Positions 1-12,229 of a stretch of 64,000 nt of DNA are shown piece by piece. How positions within the stretch are numbered: the first letter of the stretch is position 1; every line of letters starts with the position of its first letter. The translations under genes were made by a program, and so were the position numbers. Below the pieces are notes generated by a model, which had not been told where the DNA came from, made no database searches, and worked only from the letters and a program-made list of their open reading frames with translations. Source of the DNA: Owenia fusiformis (taxonomy: Eukaryota > Annelida > Polychaeta > Sabellida > Oweniidae); NCBI GenBank assembly GCA_903813345.2, contig CAIIXF020000005.1:11041375-11105374 (forward strand), in the 5' to 3' direction.

Positions 1-1585
1 TTTAATCGCCTATCGCCAAGAAATCCCACGTGTAAAGTAGGTGGAATAATGGACTCTCTTCAAGAATTTGGTTTTAAACAAGTTCAACACTTTCAAATAT
101 ATAATAAAAGATTATTCATTGTGCATTTATGTAATAGAAAGGTTCAGAACGATACTTAAGTTTGCTTATTGACAGATAGATTCTATCGAGATTCAATTTT
201 GATGAGTTATGTTGCTTGCACCAGTTAGCTAATAAAAAATAATGACTTACGCTTCTGGCGATCACAAGTAATAATTCTATTAAAAAGTAGACGCGAATTG
301 AGTGCTGATAAAGGTTTTAACTCATAAAAGAACTGTTTATCTTTCGAAATTATTAGCTCCCTTTGGCCTATTACTCCGCACATGGGATTGAATTCCAACA
401 ACCAATAGACGCAGAGTTCTTTCCTCATTTGTTAGAGTCATTTCCTATTCAGATGCTTCGCCACTTGCGAGTACATCCGGGCACTCGGAAGCTGAGATTA
501 ATTCGTATTTATTACACCCACATTTTTCCTTAATTGATTTTAGCACATTTGTCAAAATGTAAGCAACTTTGGCAGAGATAAGCGATACAATATCACTAAA
601 TCCACTGGTAGCTGGATCCGAAAATATTAAAACACCCCCTTGACAAATCCTGGCTACGCCTGTGAATAGACTGATATCCCTGTAACTAAACTGACCAATT
701 CAGTAGAAAATAATACCCAGGTGTACAAGCACAAATGCCAGGGGGGAAATAACACCTTAGTTAGAAATTTTTTACTTAAAATGATAAGCTACTATATTGG
801 TAAACACAAAAGTAATTAACATAATATTATTCGAAGCGTTTTTACAAATTTTTGAATCCGCCATTTTTATTTTCGTCATCTGACCAATCAGCGACGATGG
901 TCATCTCTAACGTCCATATTGAAAATATATCTCTGAACCCTGGGGTAATCCTCCCTCTCGAGTATAAGCAAGGACTGCAAGGAAAAGAAACGTCTATGAG
1001 AGCACAACCCGTCAAAAGAAAAACAAACCCCAATATCCCAAATCATCAATTTACTCAAAGAAACACAAAATTCGATGATTTCATCTGCATAAAATAGCTA
1101 GATATGAGTGATGTTGACTATATGTTTTTCACTGTTCATGTTTATGTTATTTAAAACGACTGACTTCCGGTCTTGAAACGACTTGCAATGATCAATCGAT
1201 CGTAAATCACCAAAAACGTCGGCTCATTCGGTTTTAGAGTACAAGAAAAGTAAACCACGAATTTTGTAGTATCTCTGTAGCAATCATTTAATCGTGAGCG
1301 AATTAAGGTAATCATGTGGCTTGCAAAACCACATTTTCTAATTACGCTAGACTAAATACATATACCTTTTTCTGATGCGGGTGTCAAAAATCTGATAAAT
1401 AATTGAAAACCTTATCCATTCCATTAAGAATTCCATTTTTCATGCGCGATTTAGATAGTTTAGTTCGCTCTGCCCTATATGCATCTACTTCTGCAGTTAT
1501 ACAGATAAGAGATAATAATGATGCTGAATATGTTCATAAACATAAAGACTGAATATGGACGTAATTGTGATGATTTGTGTCTGTC
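1..1585. other. Unassigned AT-rich DNA
   Basis: No gene, RNA or clear repeat is recognised. The short frames on both strands around 225-428 and 842-1097 overlap each other and match no family I know. I treat the stretch as intergenic or intronic DNA. Confidence 0.4.
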
Positions 1586-2130
1586 TGCGAACAGGGTGAA
1601 CGGAACAGACGCCAAATGTTTAACAGCCTTGATGTTTCGAAGCATCATTCCGTTCGAACATGTCTATGAAGTTCTTAAATGACTTAAAACGGTGTATGTA
1701 CGTTTAGTCCCTTCGCATGCAGTTTGACCCCGTTTGGCGAAATATTTCAAGAATATATTTAACATTAACTAGTTTAAAACTAATCGTGACGGCATTTTTT
1801 GCAAGTTCGTTTATAACCAGTATTCCTCTCATGCTGACAACGTCTACAAGCCTTTCAAACCCATCCGTAGAACTAGTTTAGAACCGTTCTTCATATAGTT
1901 CTAATTCTAATTCCGCTCTTATTACGTTCATCCCATTAAAAGTACATTGGCACTCGTCTTGATCGGTCTTAATTAGAGAACGGAAAGGTCTGCATTTAGG
2001 ATTGAGATTCCGAGGCATTTTCCAGTCGAAGCAGGTGTACGAAGTGTAAAATGATAGAAAAGTTTGAAATATGTCCAGTCCGTTCGCACACAAATTTCGT
2101 CTGTCCGAAACAGCGTTTCAAGAACGTAAA
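1586..2130. repeat. Degenerate GTTC/CGTTC-rich repeat (relative of 23.8-25.1 kb)
   Basis: The stretch is full of GTTC, CGTTC and GAACG words. It carries phrases such as TCCAGTCCGTTCG (near 2072) and CCGTTCGAACATG (near 1650) that resemble the longer GTTC-rich element at 23.8-25.1 kb. The GAACG end at 2120-2130 resembles the GAACGCAGTG arm of that element. It is probably a decayed copy of the same mobile family. There is no intact terminus. Confidence 0.4.
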
Positions 2131-2239
2131 GTAGTAAGAACTATAGTTTGATGTGACTGGGAGGTTAAAGGCATTTACTTTTAAAAATGCCTGAAATATA
2201 ATTTCTTTTCGAATAAGAAAATTAAGTTTGAGTAAATCT

Positions 2240-2275
2240 ACAGGGTGAGCCAAAAAAGGTAACCCAAACAAATGT
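2240..2275. repeat. Orphan mariner-type terminus
   Basis: The sequence ACAGGGTGAGCCAAAAAAGG followed by TAACCC has the form of the CAGGGTGNNCMAAAAA termini of the mariner-type elements elsewhere in this window. No matching opposite end was found, so this is a single broken terminus. Confidence 0.45.
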
Positions 2276-4165
2276 GCATTACTCAGCCGTCCAGCATTGA
2301 TTTAAAGTCATATTGGACACAATAAAACCTTGTTCCAATGCTCTTACATTCTCATTTTTATTGGTCCATTACCAAAAAGATGGTAAAAATGCCGAAACAT
2401 CCCAAAATCACCCAGTTATGAACCCCTGAATTTTATCTTCTGGATAATTAATGTCTAAACTAACAACCATAGAAGCACCAGAGAATTGAAACAGAATTGA
2501 ATACATAAGAAGGAAAACGGGAGGCATTACACACAGAGAAGGCACGAGAGCCATTACACAAGAACAATATTACGAAAAGTTTAATTGTGCAAAGTATTTT
2601 CTAATATTTTTTGATATATGTTGGTATGTTATTGTAGGGACTTATTAGTCAAACCTCGTACTCGTAATGGTACAGACTTCGTAGACAGATTTAATAATTA
2701 CACATTCACATGGGATTTCCTGACATTAAAGGGGAGGGGGAACTGACGGAGAATATGTCAGCTGAAACAAGTCTAGCGCAAAAGTCTTATCTCCATTATT
2801 TTAGCATGATGACTTGGATCATAAAATAAAGAATTCAAAAATAAGAAATATTGACTCTAGGGCTAGGTAATATAATACGGTCAAATTAACTTTTAGTCTT
2901 AGTCTTAGATGTCCTAAGTCTTTTTTGTTCGTCAAAGTCTTATTCATTGGCTTGTTCCTAGAATATGAATGTTTCCATTGATCAAGAGCTATGAGTTAAA
3001 ATTAATTAATACGTTTGTCAGGGCTCAATATTTAGAACCATTTTATGCAATTAAAAAGTAATGAACCGTTCCATCCTTTGAGTATGATGTTATCTCATGC
3101 TGGTTTGAATTGCATACTAGTAACAGTTATGACTTGAATTAAGTGATATGAACTCATTTATCATAAAACAGCCCTTCACTAGTATCTCTCATATTACCTC
3201 TAAATCAGCTTTATAGTCATGGCCTTAATTGAGAAGGAGGGAGTGGTTACAAACAGAGGGCAATGGAAATTTGTAACAGCGTAAGGACACTGGTCAGTTT
3301 CAAGCGAAAGTAACGGCCGTAACCTTCGCATCTAAGATGGCGAACAGTAATTTTCGATTTTGATATTTCTGATTTTCATTGAATTAAACTTCTTTATAGT
3401 TGTCGTTATGCTTTGATATATGACATTGGAACTATATGGAGTATGATAATTTGTTCTTATATCGTGCGTCAGCGCCACATTTCGAGGATATCTCCCACCG
3501 CGTTAAAAGGGAAGGCAATACTAAAGGAGATGAAATAATTATAAATAAAAAGATAGGAGAAACGTTATACCCTGCCTTAATACATAACTATGGTTTCTCA
3601 TTTTATCAGACAAATGGTGTCTCACAATTGACTAACTGATTCTATTATCAATACATTAACATCAGGTAATGCATGATGAAATGGATTAAAGGTAATACTT
3701 GATTCCAATATAGCAAGATAAATTATTTCATGTATGAATTGCATAGTGCATCATTTTGCAGATATTATACGATGCATTCATTGACTCATAGTTAACAAAG
3801 TACGGGTATAACTGAAATTGGACAAGATCTTCCAAGGTTACAGTTTCCATGACCCCAAATCTGCATAGTTAAAGTTTGTAAGTCATAACCCCTCAAAGTT
3901 TATGATGGCGAATGGCTATCCTGGGTCTAGAATATGTCATTGTATCATTTTTATGAAACGGTGTGCATGAATAGACCTGTGAATTTTTGTACCGCAGAGA
4001 CACTTCTCTGGAGAGTTGTAAATCGGTATATGTGAACAGCGTATCTCCCACATCCCTTGTTGACTTTGCTCCCATATTTCCTTTGAAGCTGTGGAACAAT
4101 TCTCTTGTTTCTATGAATGTTCATCTATCTGGTAGTAATGTACTATTAACAAAGTTGTTGATCAT
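2276..4165. other. Unassigned DNA
   Basis: I see no supported gene. A 67-codon plus-strand frame at 3436-3639 has no recognisable domain and no splice or regulatory support. The stretch ends where the Penelope-like fragment begins. Confidence 0.35.
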
Positions 4166-4418
4166 GATTTTCTTTCTCAGAGTTAAGGAGCACAAGATGG
4201 CCACCTTATTTTCCAATGGACAGATAGTTTCAGCCATTATGGAACACACTGTTAATAAAGAACATGAAATAAATTGGACGGGTGGATCGGTTATTGATAA
4301 TGAAAAACACTGGTTAAAAGGAAAAATCAAAGAAGCAATTCATATTAAACTTAAAAGTCCAGAATTAAACAGGGATCAGGGTTTCACACTGGATCCCGTC
4401 TATTTTAAGATGTTATAG
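4166..4418 (+). pseudogene. Penelope-like retroelement C-terminal fragment (GIY-YIG-linked tail)
   Basis: The plus-strand frame ending at the stop at 4416-4418 has the order RVKEH, then SAIMEHTVNKEHEINW, then HWLKGKIKEAIHIK, then LNRDQGF. This order (R-x-KEH; A-x-x-EH...H-x-INW; W...RRIKEAI; LNRDQG) is typical of the segment that closes the GIY-YIG endonuclease region in Penelope-like retroelements. The element would insert copies by target-primed reverse transcription. Only this tail is present: the GIY-YIG core and the reverse transcriptase are missing upstream, so the copy is 5'-truncated. A TTTCTTTCTCAG acceptor-like tract lies just before the homologous part. The frame itself is open. 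The assignment rests on remembered family motifs, not a search. Confidence 0.65.
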
Positions 4419-4711
4419 TTTATATATTCATATTCATTATGTCTTAGTGTCGTTACTAGGTGGTATGTTGTGTAATACCTTAGTAACGTTTTTAATTGTA
4501 AATTACATCATTGAAGTTTTTTATGATAACGGTTGCTATTTGTCTCAATAAGTTTTTAATTGTAACATCATTGTAGTTTTAAAAACAAGTTAAACAGGGA
4601 TCAAAAGTTTTGAACAAGTTTGAAGAAAAACGGTGCAGTATGAGACTCGTAATCCTTGATTTTCAAACACCCGGTAGGTCAAAAATTCAAATTAACGGTC
4701 GAAGTTAGGAC

Positions 4712-5095
4712 CGCGTGTTATTGCGTGTTTTTAAATCCGTTATGTTTATAATGTATAAAGTATGTGTACTATGTCATCACTTCTCGCGCAGCTCTATTCA
4801 TTTATACCGAGTCATCACTTATAAAACGTTGTTTATCAGTGAATAAATGCTTAAAGGACTAGTCTCGGTTTGGAGAACGAAGTTCATCAGTCTATTGCAC
4901 GTTACGCCTGCTTCGGAAAATTTTGATATTTTTACATATTGTAGGTTTAAATGTTCTCTTTTGAATATCCTTAATTTGAAATGGGTGATATTTTTATATT
5001 GTTCATAAAACAAAATTATTAGCCCAGAAAACTTCTCCAAACCGAGACTTGTCCTTTGCCAAAATTTAACAAACTGGCATTCAGTCCATTCAGGC
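4712..5095 (+). repeat. Penelope-associated 3' tail repeat, copy 1
   Basis: This segment follows the Penelope-like fragment and recurs almost word for word at 11862-12229. Shared phrases include CACTTCTCGCGCAGCTCTAT and ATCAGTGAATAAATGCTTAA. In this copy two 22 bp inverted ends face each other at 4855-4876 and 5032-5053, around a GTCTCGGTTTGGAG core. It may be a 3' UTR of the retroelement or a separate MITE that travels with it. Confidence 0.6.
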
Positions 5096-5104
5096 TAAAT
5101 TCTC

Positions 5105-6615
5105 ATTGAGATAATGTCAAAGAATCTTAAACATTGACTTATTCTTTCAGTGGTCCATACACAATCTGAACATCGTCCAGTTTTAAATTAAACACACTCT
5201 GATTATCATCAAGTTTCAAACACAATCTGAACATCATCAAATTCAATGCAAATGCAGTTTTACTTTAATCCAACTGAACGAATGTGGTAAATCAATAGAC
5301 TAAGTGGCATGTGTCAATGGTAAATACTAGATATAGTATCTATAATACATATTGATACAATTTTAAAGAAAGTAGTAGCCATAAAATCCAACCAGATTTG
5401 CAAATATTTCACTTTGAGAACTAAGAGACATATTTGGGAGGGGGTCAAATTGAGAAGATTCTGAGATACAGATACTGTTTCCATGGTAACCAAATAAGTT
5501 ATAGATTTGAAATTTCTGGCACTAACTAGCCATGGCATGCCCTACCTACTAAGAGACTATAGATTTATGACATGCATTACTATTCTTTTTATTGGTGGTA
5601 TCAAAGTACCCCCAAAATTGTCTTGGGGTAGGGGTATAAATTGGCCTGAGGGCCATCTGCCACCCCTACATAAAGTCCAACTACCCAGAAAGTGCCCAGC
5701 ATAATCACACAGATTGTTTGAAATATGTTGGAATGTGTGACCTTCCATGACAGGAAGATGTTACAAGTATCAGAGTGGGCCATAGTCTATTAATGCGAAA
5801 ATTATTTATATATTATTTTTACCTTTTATTTCATTAACAAGATACTTTTTTTAAATCAACCCAACTGTCCTTTGTACAATTACAATATTGGGAGACCTAA
5901 ACACGTTGCGTTTATGTCGTTTTGTTCCAATGAGGTTTGGATAAATGTTTCATTTCATTCCGAACATATGATACCAAGAACAAAATAAGTGTCTGATGTG
6001 TTTTCTAAAACAATATAGAGAAAAGTGGGATACATATATTCTTCAAATTATATTGTTACCATTCAAAAGATGACCAAGTGCCGGAACGGTGTCGAAACGG
6101 TGCCAGAACAATGCTGAATTTTTTCGATGCCAAAACGGCGTCGAATTATATTGGCTGTGTAAAGGGAGTCCCATTCAAAGATTTTTGAGATCCACCTCGT
6201 TTCAAGAGGAGTATCAGCTGAAATAATGTTTATCCTAGGGGTTTCTTAGTAGATGATAAAAATATATGTTAGTCTTGATGAAATATCCAAACTTAAATAT
6301 ATTTTGACACTGGTCGATGATCGCTAAATGACCCCCCTGCACTAATTGTTGCACCTTTTAAGATATTTTCTTTTTCCATCTAATGGTTTTATTTTAGTTG
6401 GTTATTAGACGGGGGGGGGGGGTTAAAGCTGAAATGATGATATCCAAACCATTCAATTATTAAAAAATTGGTAAGAATTATACCTTATCTTTAAATCATG
6501 AGTTAAATCGTTGGTATCGATTTTATCTGTACAATCAATGCAATTTTGTTAATAAAATCACAATGATTTTCCAACCTTGGAGGCACCAATTAGTGTGTAG
6601 GTGATGCCGTAATTC
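5105..6615. other. Unassigned DNA with small direct repeats
   Basis: The phrase ACACAATCTGAACATC occurs twice (near 5159 and 5219). A near-duplicate of AACGGTGTCGAAACGGTGCC words lies near 6080-6140, and a run of G occurs at about 6411-6422. No gene is supported. The overlapping minus-strand frames at 5557-5783 are different readings of the same DNA. Confidence 0.35.
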
Positions 6616-6617
6616 TA

Positions 6618-7194
6618 CAGGGTGGTAAAAAAATGGAAACCCTGCATTTTTCTAATATCTTAATCATTTTAAGAAATTACTCCCTAATATTTCACACATT
6701 TGTACATCATTCAACTTCATACCACCCTACTAAATTTCATGACCATCAGACTGATAGTCACAATTTTACAGCACTTTGAATAACATGCTTCAATTTTGGC
6801 CATCATCGCGCTGTAGGCAAACCTGCACAGTTGTCAATGGGCCAAATGCATTCCTCAGCAGGTATGGCCTGAATGATACAGATGATCTCACTTTTTAGGT
6901 TTGTGATTGTCCTGAGGTCATTCTCATACACTTTTTCCTTGCCATAACCCTACAGGTAGGGACATTTTGGACAGGGAGTGCAGGTGGCCCGACAGCACAA
7001 TAGTGGCCACTAGGGCTGTTTTTTAAAGTCCTGTAACATTGTTAATATCAATCCGATGGTCATGAAATGAAGTAGGCTGGTAGGAAATTGAATGATGTAC
7101 AAATGTACAAAATATCAGGAAGTTACTTCGTAAAAACACATGACAAACATATGAGGAAAATGGTGTAAGGGTTTCCATTTTTTTGACCACCCTG
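6618..7194. mobile_element. Mariner-type non-autonomous element
   Basis: The ends are inverted: CAGGGTGGTAAAAAAATGGA on the left and the reverse complement of CAGGGTGGTCAAAAAAATGG on the right. They are flanked by TA on both sides (6616-6617 and 7195-7196), the hallmark of Tc1/mariner insertion. The inverted similarity extends over roughly 180 bp. On the minus strand, near 6860-6960, a remnant reads GYGKEKVYENDLRTITNLK, which resembles the WGYLKDKVYxNNPxTLxxLK stretch after the third catalytic Asp of IS630-Tc1-mariner transposases. The copy is internally deleted and no longer encodes an enzyme. Confidence 0.75.
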
Positions 7195-7196
7195 TA

Positions 7197-8780
7197 TTTC
7201 AGTACCAATATGCAGTATTAAAACTGTTTGCACGACAATTTCCAAAATTCATCGAAATCAAATTCCGATCCATTGTATTTGAGGGAAAAGTCCAAATAAA
7301 TTATCAAACATGAAGATCAAAACATCAAAACGCTATCAATATCAATACGCTTTAATAACTCGCTATCAAATGATGACTTGCATCTCTCACACACTTGGAG
7401 GAGCCTATAAGACTAATATAATGTTACCTTACCTATCGTTTTGTTGCCTAGATAAAGAAGCGATTCTAGAGACATCTTCTTGAATGTGTCAAATATATCA
7501 CATTGAGTTCCTTCCTTTATTACAAGTTTCTCTTGCACTTTGATAATTAAACCTCGTGGCATCAACATGACATATGTAACTTGAAGGAGATTACATCCTT
7601 CACACCTTCGAGAAATTCATCAAGTCTTATTAAGAGAGATACCTATTTGTAAAGATGACAAACCACAGCGCAGATACTTATATAATGTCTTATCAATAAC
7701 ATGGTAGGCTAGTCATAACTAGCCTATTATTAACGTTAAGCTTTTCAACAGTAAAGGTGGTAGCAAATGTAAAATGTTGGAGGCGATCTTTTAAAAACAA
7801 TCCTATGCTTCCCTTACAATCATATTGCATATGAATGATTAAATGGTGGAGATGCAGATGGAGATTTAAGATGCAGAAATGAACAAATTTATTCGAATTG
7901 AAAAACAGGACGTCGTCCAATTTTTATCACACTTTGAATAGTCATATAGTCCTGTGCCGAGAACTCTTGCTGTCATCAAAAAATTAGAAAACCAATCATT
8001 CGTTTAATTTTACAAATCCAAAGCAAACTAGCTCCAAGATCTGATCAGACTTTGGGCAAATCGAGTGATTTTCTAACCAAATAATTCCTCAAATGGCGAA
8101 ACCAGATTTTGGTGTTCAGGAATTGCTTTGAACCGTTAGTCTTAGTATATCAAGGGATGCGCCAATGTTGGCATGTTTAGATTAAATATGTGCGTGTTAT
8201 GTTTTTGATACATATTAATTTTGACTTCCATACAGTGTACTTACCTAAAGGCTATAATGAAGTGTAATTCTTATAAATGGATTCTTAATTATGTAACCAT
8301 CAACAAGTGATGACATATTGTTATGGTCTTTGTTTTTTGTGACGGCGATTGGTGGTTGGAGGCCGGCTATAGCTAGTGCTTGGCGTCCGGCGGTATGTGG
8401 TATATGATTGCCAATCGGCGTCTGTAACAAATTCTTACAACTTCATACACTTAAAAAATGCTGTTTTGTCAGAAATTCAAATCTGACTTAAGATTTGACC
8501 TTTAAATGATATTTTCTAGGTCAAAAAATGTCAAAAAGATCTTTTTTCAACTTGATCTAAATTGAACAAATTTTCAAAATCATCTTTAGTTCATCTCAGG
8601 GGTACCCAGGGCAATTTCATTACGTCCAATTTGAACAAAAAATGATAAAAGGCGCCTCTTTTTCAAACTGAAAAGAAATAAACTTGGGTGCCAGCATTTA
8701 TTTTTTTTAATAATTCGTTTCCATTGTCACATATTTTCTTGCAAGTGATGTCACTGAATTAAAACTAATGCGATCATAGA
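7197..8780. other. Unassigned DNA
   Basis: No gene or element boundary is recognised. The short minus-strand frames at 7693-7920 and 8245-8430 have no family resemblance. A locally GC-richer patch lies at about 8340-8400. Confidence 0.35.
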
Positions 8781-8819
8781 AAGTCCATGACACGGGTAAA
8801 TGATGAAAAACAATACCCA

Positions 8820-9115
8820 AAGAAGAGATTTGATGGGAGCAATAAGGAACGTTTCACAATGCATTGGGATAACGCTCCATCTCACAATGCTATTCTCATG
8901 GTACAAACAATTGAAGCACTGGGTTTCCCTTACTGTTAGTTCTCTCATGTACAATACTCATCTGACTTGGCACCCAGCGATTCTAACCTTCATGGTGAGC
9001 TGGAGCGAGAGTTGAGGGGTGTCAGTTCCTCATGGAATACCTGAAGTCAGTTATGTTGAAACGTTGCAGGCTTTGGGAAAATGGGTTTCAAAAGGTGTTC
9101 AAAAACTTAAGCAGA
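8820..9115 (+). pseudogene. Mariner transposase remnant (catalytic core)
   Basis: Read from 8820 in the plus-strand frame, the DNA encodes KERFTMHWDNAPSHN followed by QTIEALGF, and later YSSDLAPSDSNLHGELERELRG. HWDNAPSH matches the second catalytic Asp block of mariner transposases (family form HDNARPH). YSSDLAPSD matches the third (YSPDLAPSDYHLF). Mariner transposase cuts and re-joins element ends at TA dinucleotides. Here at least three in-frame stops interrupt the frame (the first is about 8935), and the N-terminal DNA-binding half is absent, so it is dead. A terminus-like CACCCTGTA at 9431-9439 probably marks the element's right end. Confidence 0.75.
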
Positions 9116-9424
9116 AGAAACTGATGAACTAAATGTTGAAAACAAAGGACAAATAGTTATGAAATATTAAATAAGAATATGATATATTATTTCAAATGTG
9201 ATTTGAAATATGTTATCAAAAGTGCTTCAACTGAAAAGTTTGTTTTGTGATAGTTGCCCCGGGTCTTCATGTTTTCTGTTGCTATGGCAACCATAACTTC
9301 AACCAATCATATCACTTTGATCTGCAATTTGATATATCACTTCAATAATGTTTGAGGATTATTCTGCAAATTTTATGAGGATTGGGTAAAATCTTAAGAA
9401 ATGCCAGATACGTTTACCTTATTT

Positions 9425-9439
9425 ATTGATCACCCTGTA
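9425..9439. repeat. Right terminus of the mariner relic
   Basis: TGATCACCCTGTA has the expected form of a mariner-type right end (complement of TACAGGGTGATCA) and lies about 320 bp after the transposase remnant. I could not identify a left partner. Confidence 0.5.
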
Positions 9440-10887
9440 TTTTATATTTGCCATTTATTTGATTACTCTAGTGCTCTTATTTGTCAGCATATCATGTTAC
9501 ATTATCTATCATGATCGGATTAATTAATTATCATAACCATTACGTCTAAACAAGCTAAAATGGATCCTTAGCATCATATTAATAGGTACATCTTAAGCAT
9601 TGAACATCATGGAGCGTCACTCCTTGATGAAAATAAATGTATAACTTGTATCACGAACATATAAAGACTTGAAGTGTTTGAAAAAGTATAAATAATACTG
9701 CTATATAAAGGAAATAACCCTGACTAGCGTCAGAGCTAAGCCATAACGATGTTGAAACAGTGTCGTATATTGACGTCGAATGTAGATGAAATCGAATAAG
9801 GGTATAAGTTGCATCATTGAAATTTCAACCGACAACTGAGCAATACTAAGAATATCCTGGAATATCGTGTGTGTATACGAACGACTGTACTCTCAAATGC
9901 TTATATTACTAATGTACTTTTTTCATACAATTTATCCCATGGCTTACATATTGGGCTACTTTTGAATATATATTACTGTATACATGAATTAATATTTGTT
10001 TAACTAGAAAGGTCTTAAATATAAACAATTGATAGTTCGATGCGCAAAATTCCAATCATCCGGGAAGAGAAACCTGTCATGAATAAATAGACGGACTTAG
10101 ATTGTGCACAGACGCCAGATGTCCGTGAACGAAATCCCAAAGGCTTCCTCGCCATATTAACAAACATCTCAGGGTAATAATTAAAGTTTTCGGCGCGACA
10201 TAGTGCACATAAGACATAACAGTCGAGTGTATGTATAATTAAGAATTAATTTGAACTAATAAAATTCATTTTTCAATTCATGTCAGCGAAATAAAGTTCC
10301 GCTGAAAAATAGCCCATCTCCCTAATACACTTAGTTTATACTTCAGTTTATTAGCAAGCCTTTACACAGCGCTGTACAAACAACCCCTCAGTCCGACTTT
10401 CTTCTATATTTGATATATTTGTGAGATAGAGATAGGATGAATGAAAAAGCCAAAATCAAAACGTTAGAACCAGAGCGTTTGGTTAATTGGATGTTACTCA
10501 ATGGCATACAAAATGGTTTATAGCCACTTATTATGAATAACGACCAGATGAAATTACAGATAGTATAATAGCTTTAAAAAAGATATAATAGTTCTACCCA
10601 TCTAATTTGTTTTAACAAATAATAAGATGTCAAAAGATGGTAATCATATGAACAAAAGTGCAATATGGTCGATAACTTCTGGATTGACAGAGGAAATTAG
10701 TGCAGTGGGGTTGAACCATATAATTAACAAAATAAGGCTAGATAGTATTATAATATACAATCTCAGAATTAATGGACCAAAATGTTACATAATATGTCAT
10801 AATGACGTAACAGAAAATTAGCCAAAATGCTAAAGCGGTAAGATAACGTCAATGTATCCACAAATGTAATTTGTTTCAAGATAAATG
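9440..10887. other. Unassigned DNA
   Basis: No supported gene. The plus-strand 64-codon frame at 10627-10821 has no recognisable motif. Confidence 0.35.
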
Positions 10888-10889
10888 TA

Positions 10890-11757
10890 CACTCCCCTCC
10901 ATAAGTTTGGCAACCTTAGCTCCCCCATTGAACTACGTGTTAAAGCCTCTTTACGTTTGAATTTTTATTTGCTTAACCGGCGATGAAATAACGTATAATT
11001 TTAATGGAAACGTAACTTGACTTGATTTCCAATACCTCCAAATTTCCTCAATTTTTTCTTCCATAACAATTGGTCGGAAATTGATGATAAATTTGATGAA
11101 TTTTTGAAAATCGTCATTCCCATGTAATCCAATGGGAAATGGAGGGTTCGGGGCAAATCAGAAATCAGGATATCTTTTCAGTAAAAGATTCAGCAAAAAA
11201 TATTTTTATATAGAAAATTGAATTGTCTAACTTTTTTGTACACTGAGTGTTTAGTTTATTTGATGAATACTAAATTTACAGCGCTTCAGTCATTTTTGAA
11301 AATAATTTTTCGCCTCTTGTGTTATTTCAATGGGAGAGGTTTTTTTGAAAAAAAATTGACTTTAAAGCCCTATAACTTTGTTGAACCTGAAGAAACATAT
11401 CAATTTTTTGTTGAATAAAATAAATTCAATTGCCTGTCTCCCTCGTATTTTTGCAAGGACTCGGATGGATAGATATTCTGTCATATGACTTGCGGCAAAC
11501 CTACCATTTCCCATTGAATTACATGGTGATGACGATTTTCAAAAATTTATCAAATTTATCATCAATTTTCGACCTATTGTAAATGAGGAAAAAAATTAAG
11601 AAAATTTGGAGGTATTGGAAATAAAGTCAAGTTACGTTTCCATCAATATTTTAAGTTATTTCATCGCCGGTTAAGTAAATAAAAATTCAAACGTAAAGGG
11701 GCTTTAACACGTAGTTCAATGGGGGAGCAAAGGTTGCCAAATTTATGGAGGGGAGTG
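10890..11757. mobile_element. Foldback MITE family A, copy 1 (about 870 bp)
   Basis: The element starts CACTCCCCTCCATAAGTTTG and ends with the inverted form, with TA on both sides (10888-10889, 11758-11759). The inverted similarity continues far inside: left phrases such as CAATACCTCCAAATTTCCTC reappear inverted near 11600. Each half is therefore close to a mirror image of the other over about 400 bp. No transposase is encoded. The TA target suggests mobilisation by a Tc1/mariner-type enzyme. Confidence 0.8.
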
Positions 11758-11861
11758 TAACATTACATGGGATTACAAATTCTATAAATTAAAGTGCAAT
11801 ATGGCTGTAAAGCTCTCTATATAAATAAAGGACCTTAACAAAATCAAGTTAGATTAAATTA

Positions 11862-12229
11862 ACCGCGCTTATTGCGTGTTTTTAAATCCGTTATGTTTAA
11901 TAATGTATAGAGTATGTGTACTATGTCATCACTTCTCGCGCAGCTCTATTCATTTATACTGAGTCATCACTTATAAAACGTTGTTTATCAGTGAATAAAT
12001 GCTTAAAGGACTAGTCTCGGTTTGGAGTCGGAAGTTCATCAGTCTATTGCACGTTACGCCTGGACAATTTTGATATTTTTATATATTGTATTGTAGGTTT
12101 AACTCTGTCCTCTTTTGAACATCCTTAATTTGATTTGGGTGATATTTTTATATTTTGCATAAAACAAAATTATTAGCCCAGAAAACTTGTCCTTTGCCAA
12201 AATTTAACAAACTGGCATTCAGTCCTTTG
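11862..12229 (+). repeat. Penelope-associated 3' tail repeat, copy 2
   Basis: This is a near copy of 4712-5095 without the coding fragment in front of it. Compared with copy 1, it lacks most of the right inverted end: AAAACTT runs directly into GTCC, where copy 1 has 15 to 16 extra bases. The loss lies between two CTT words. Confidence 0.6.

Noticed and set aside
3987-4165. N-terminal extension of the Penelope-like frame
   Set aside because: The residues before RVKEH show no GIY-YIG features; they are probably unrelated open DNA upstream of the truncation.
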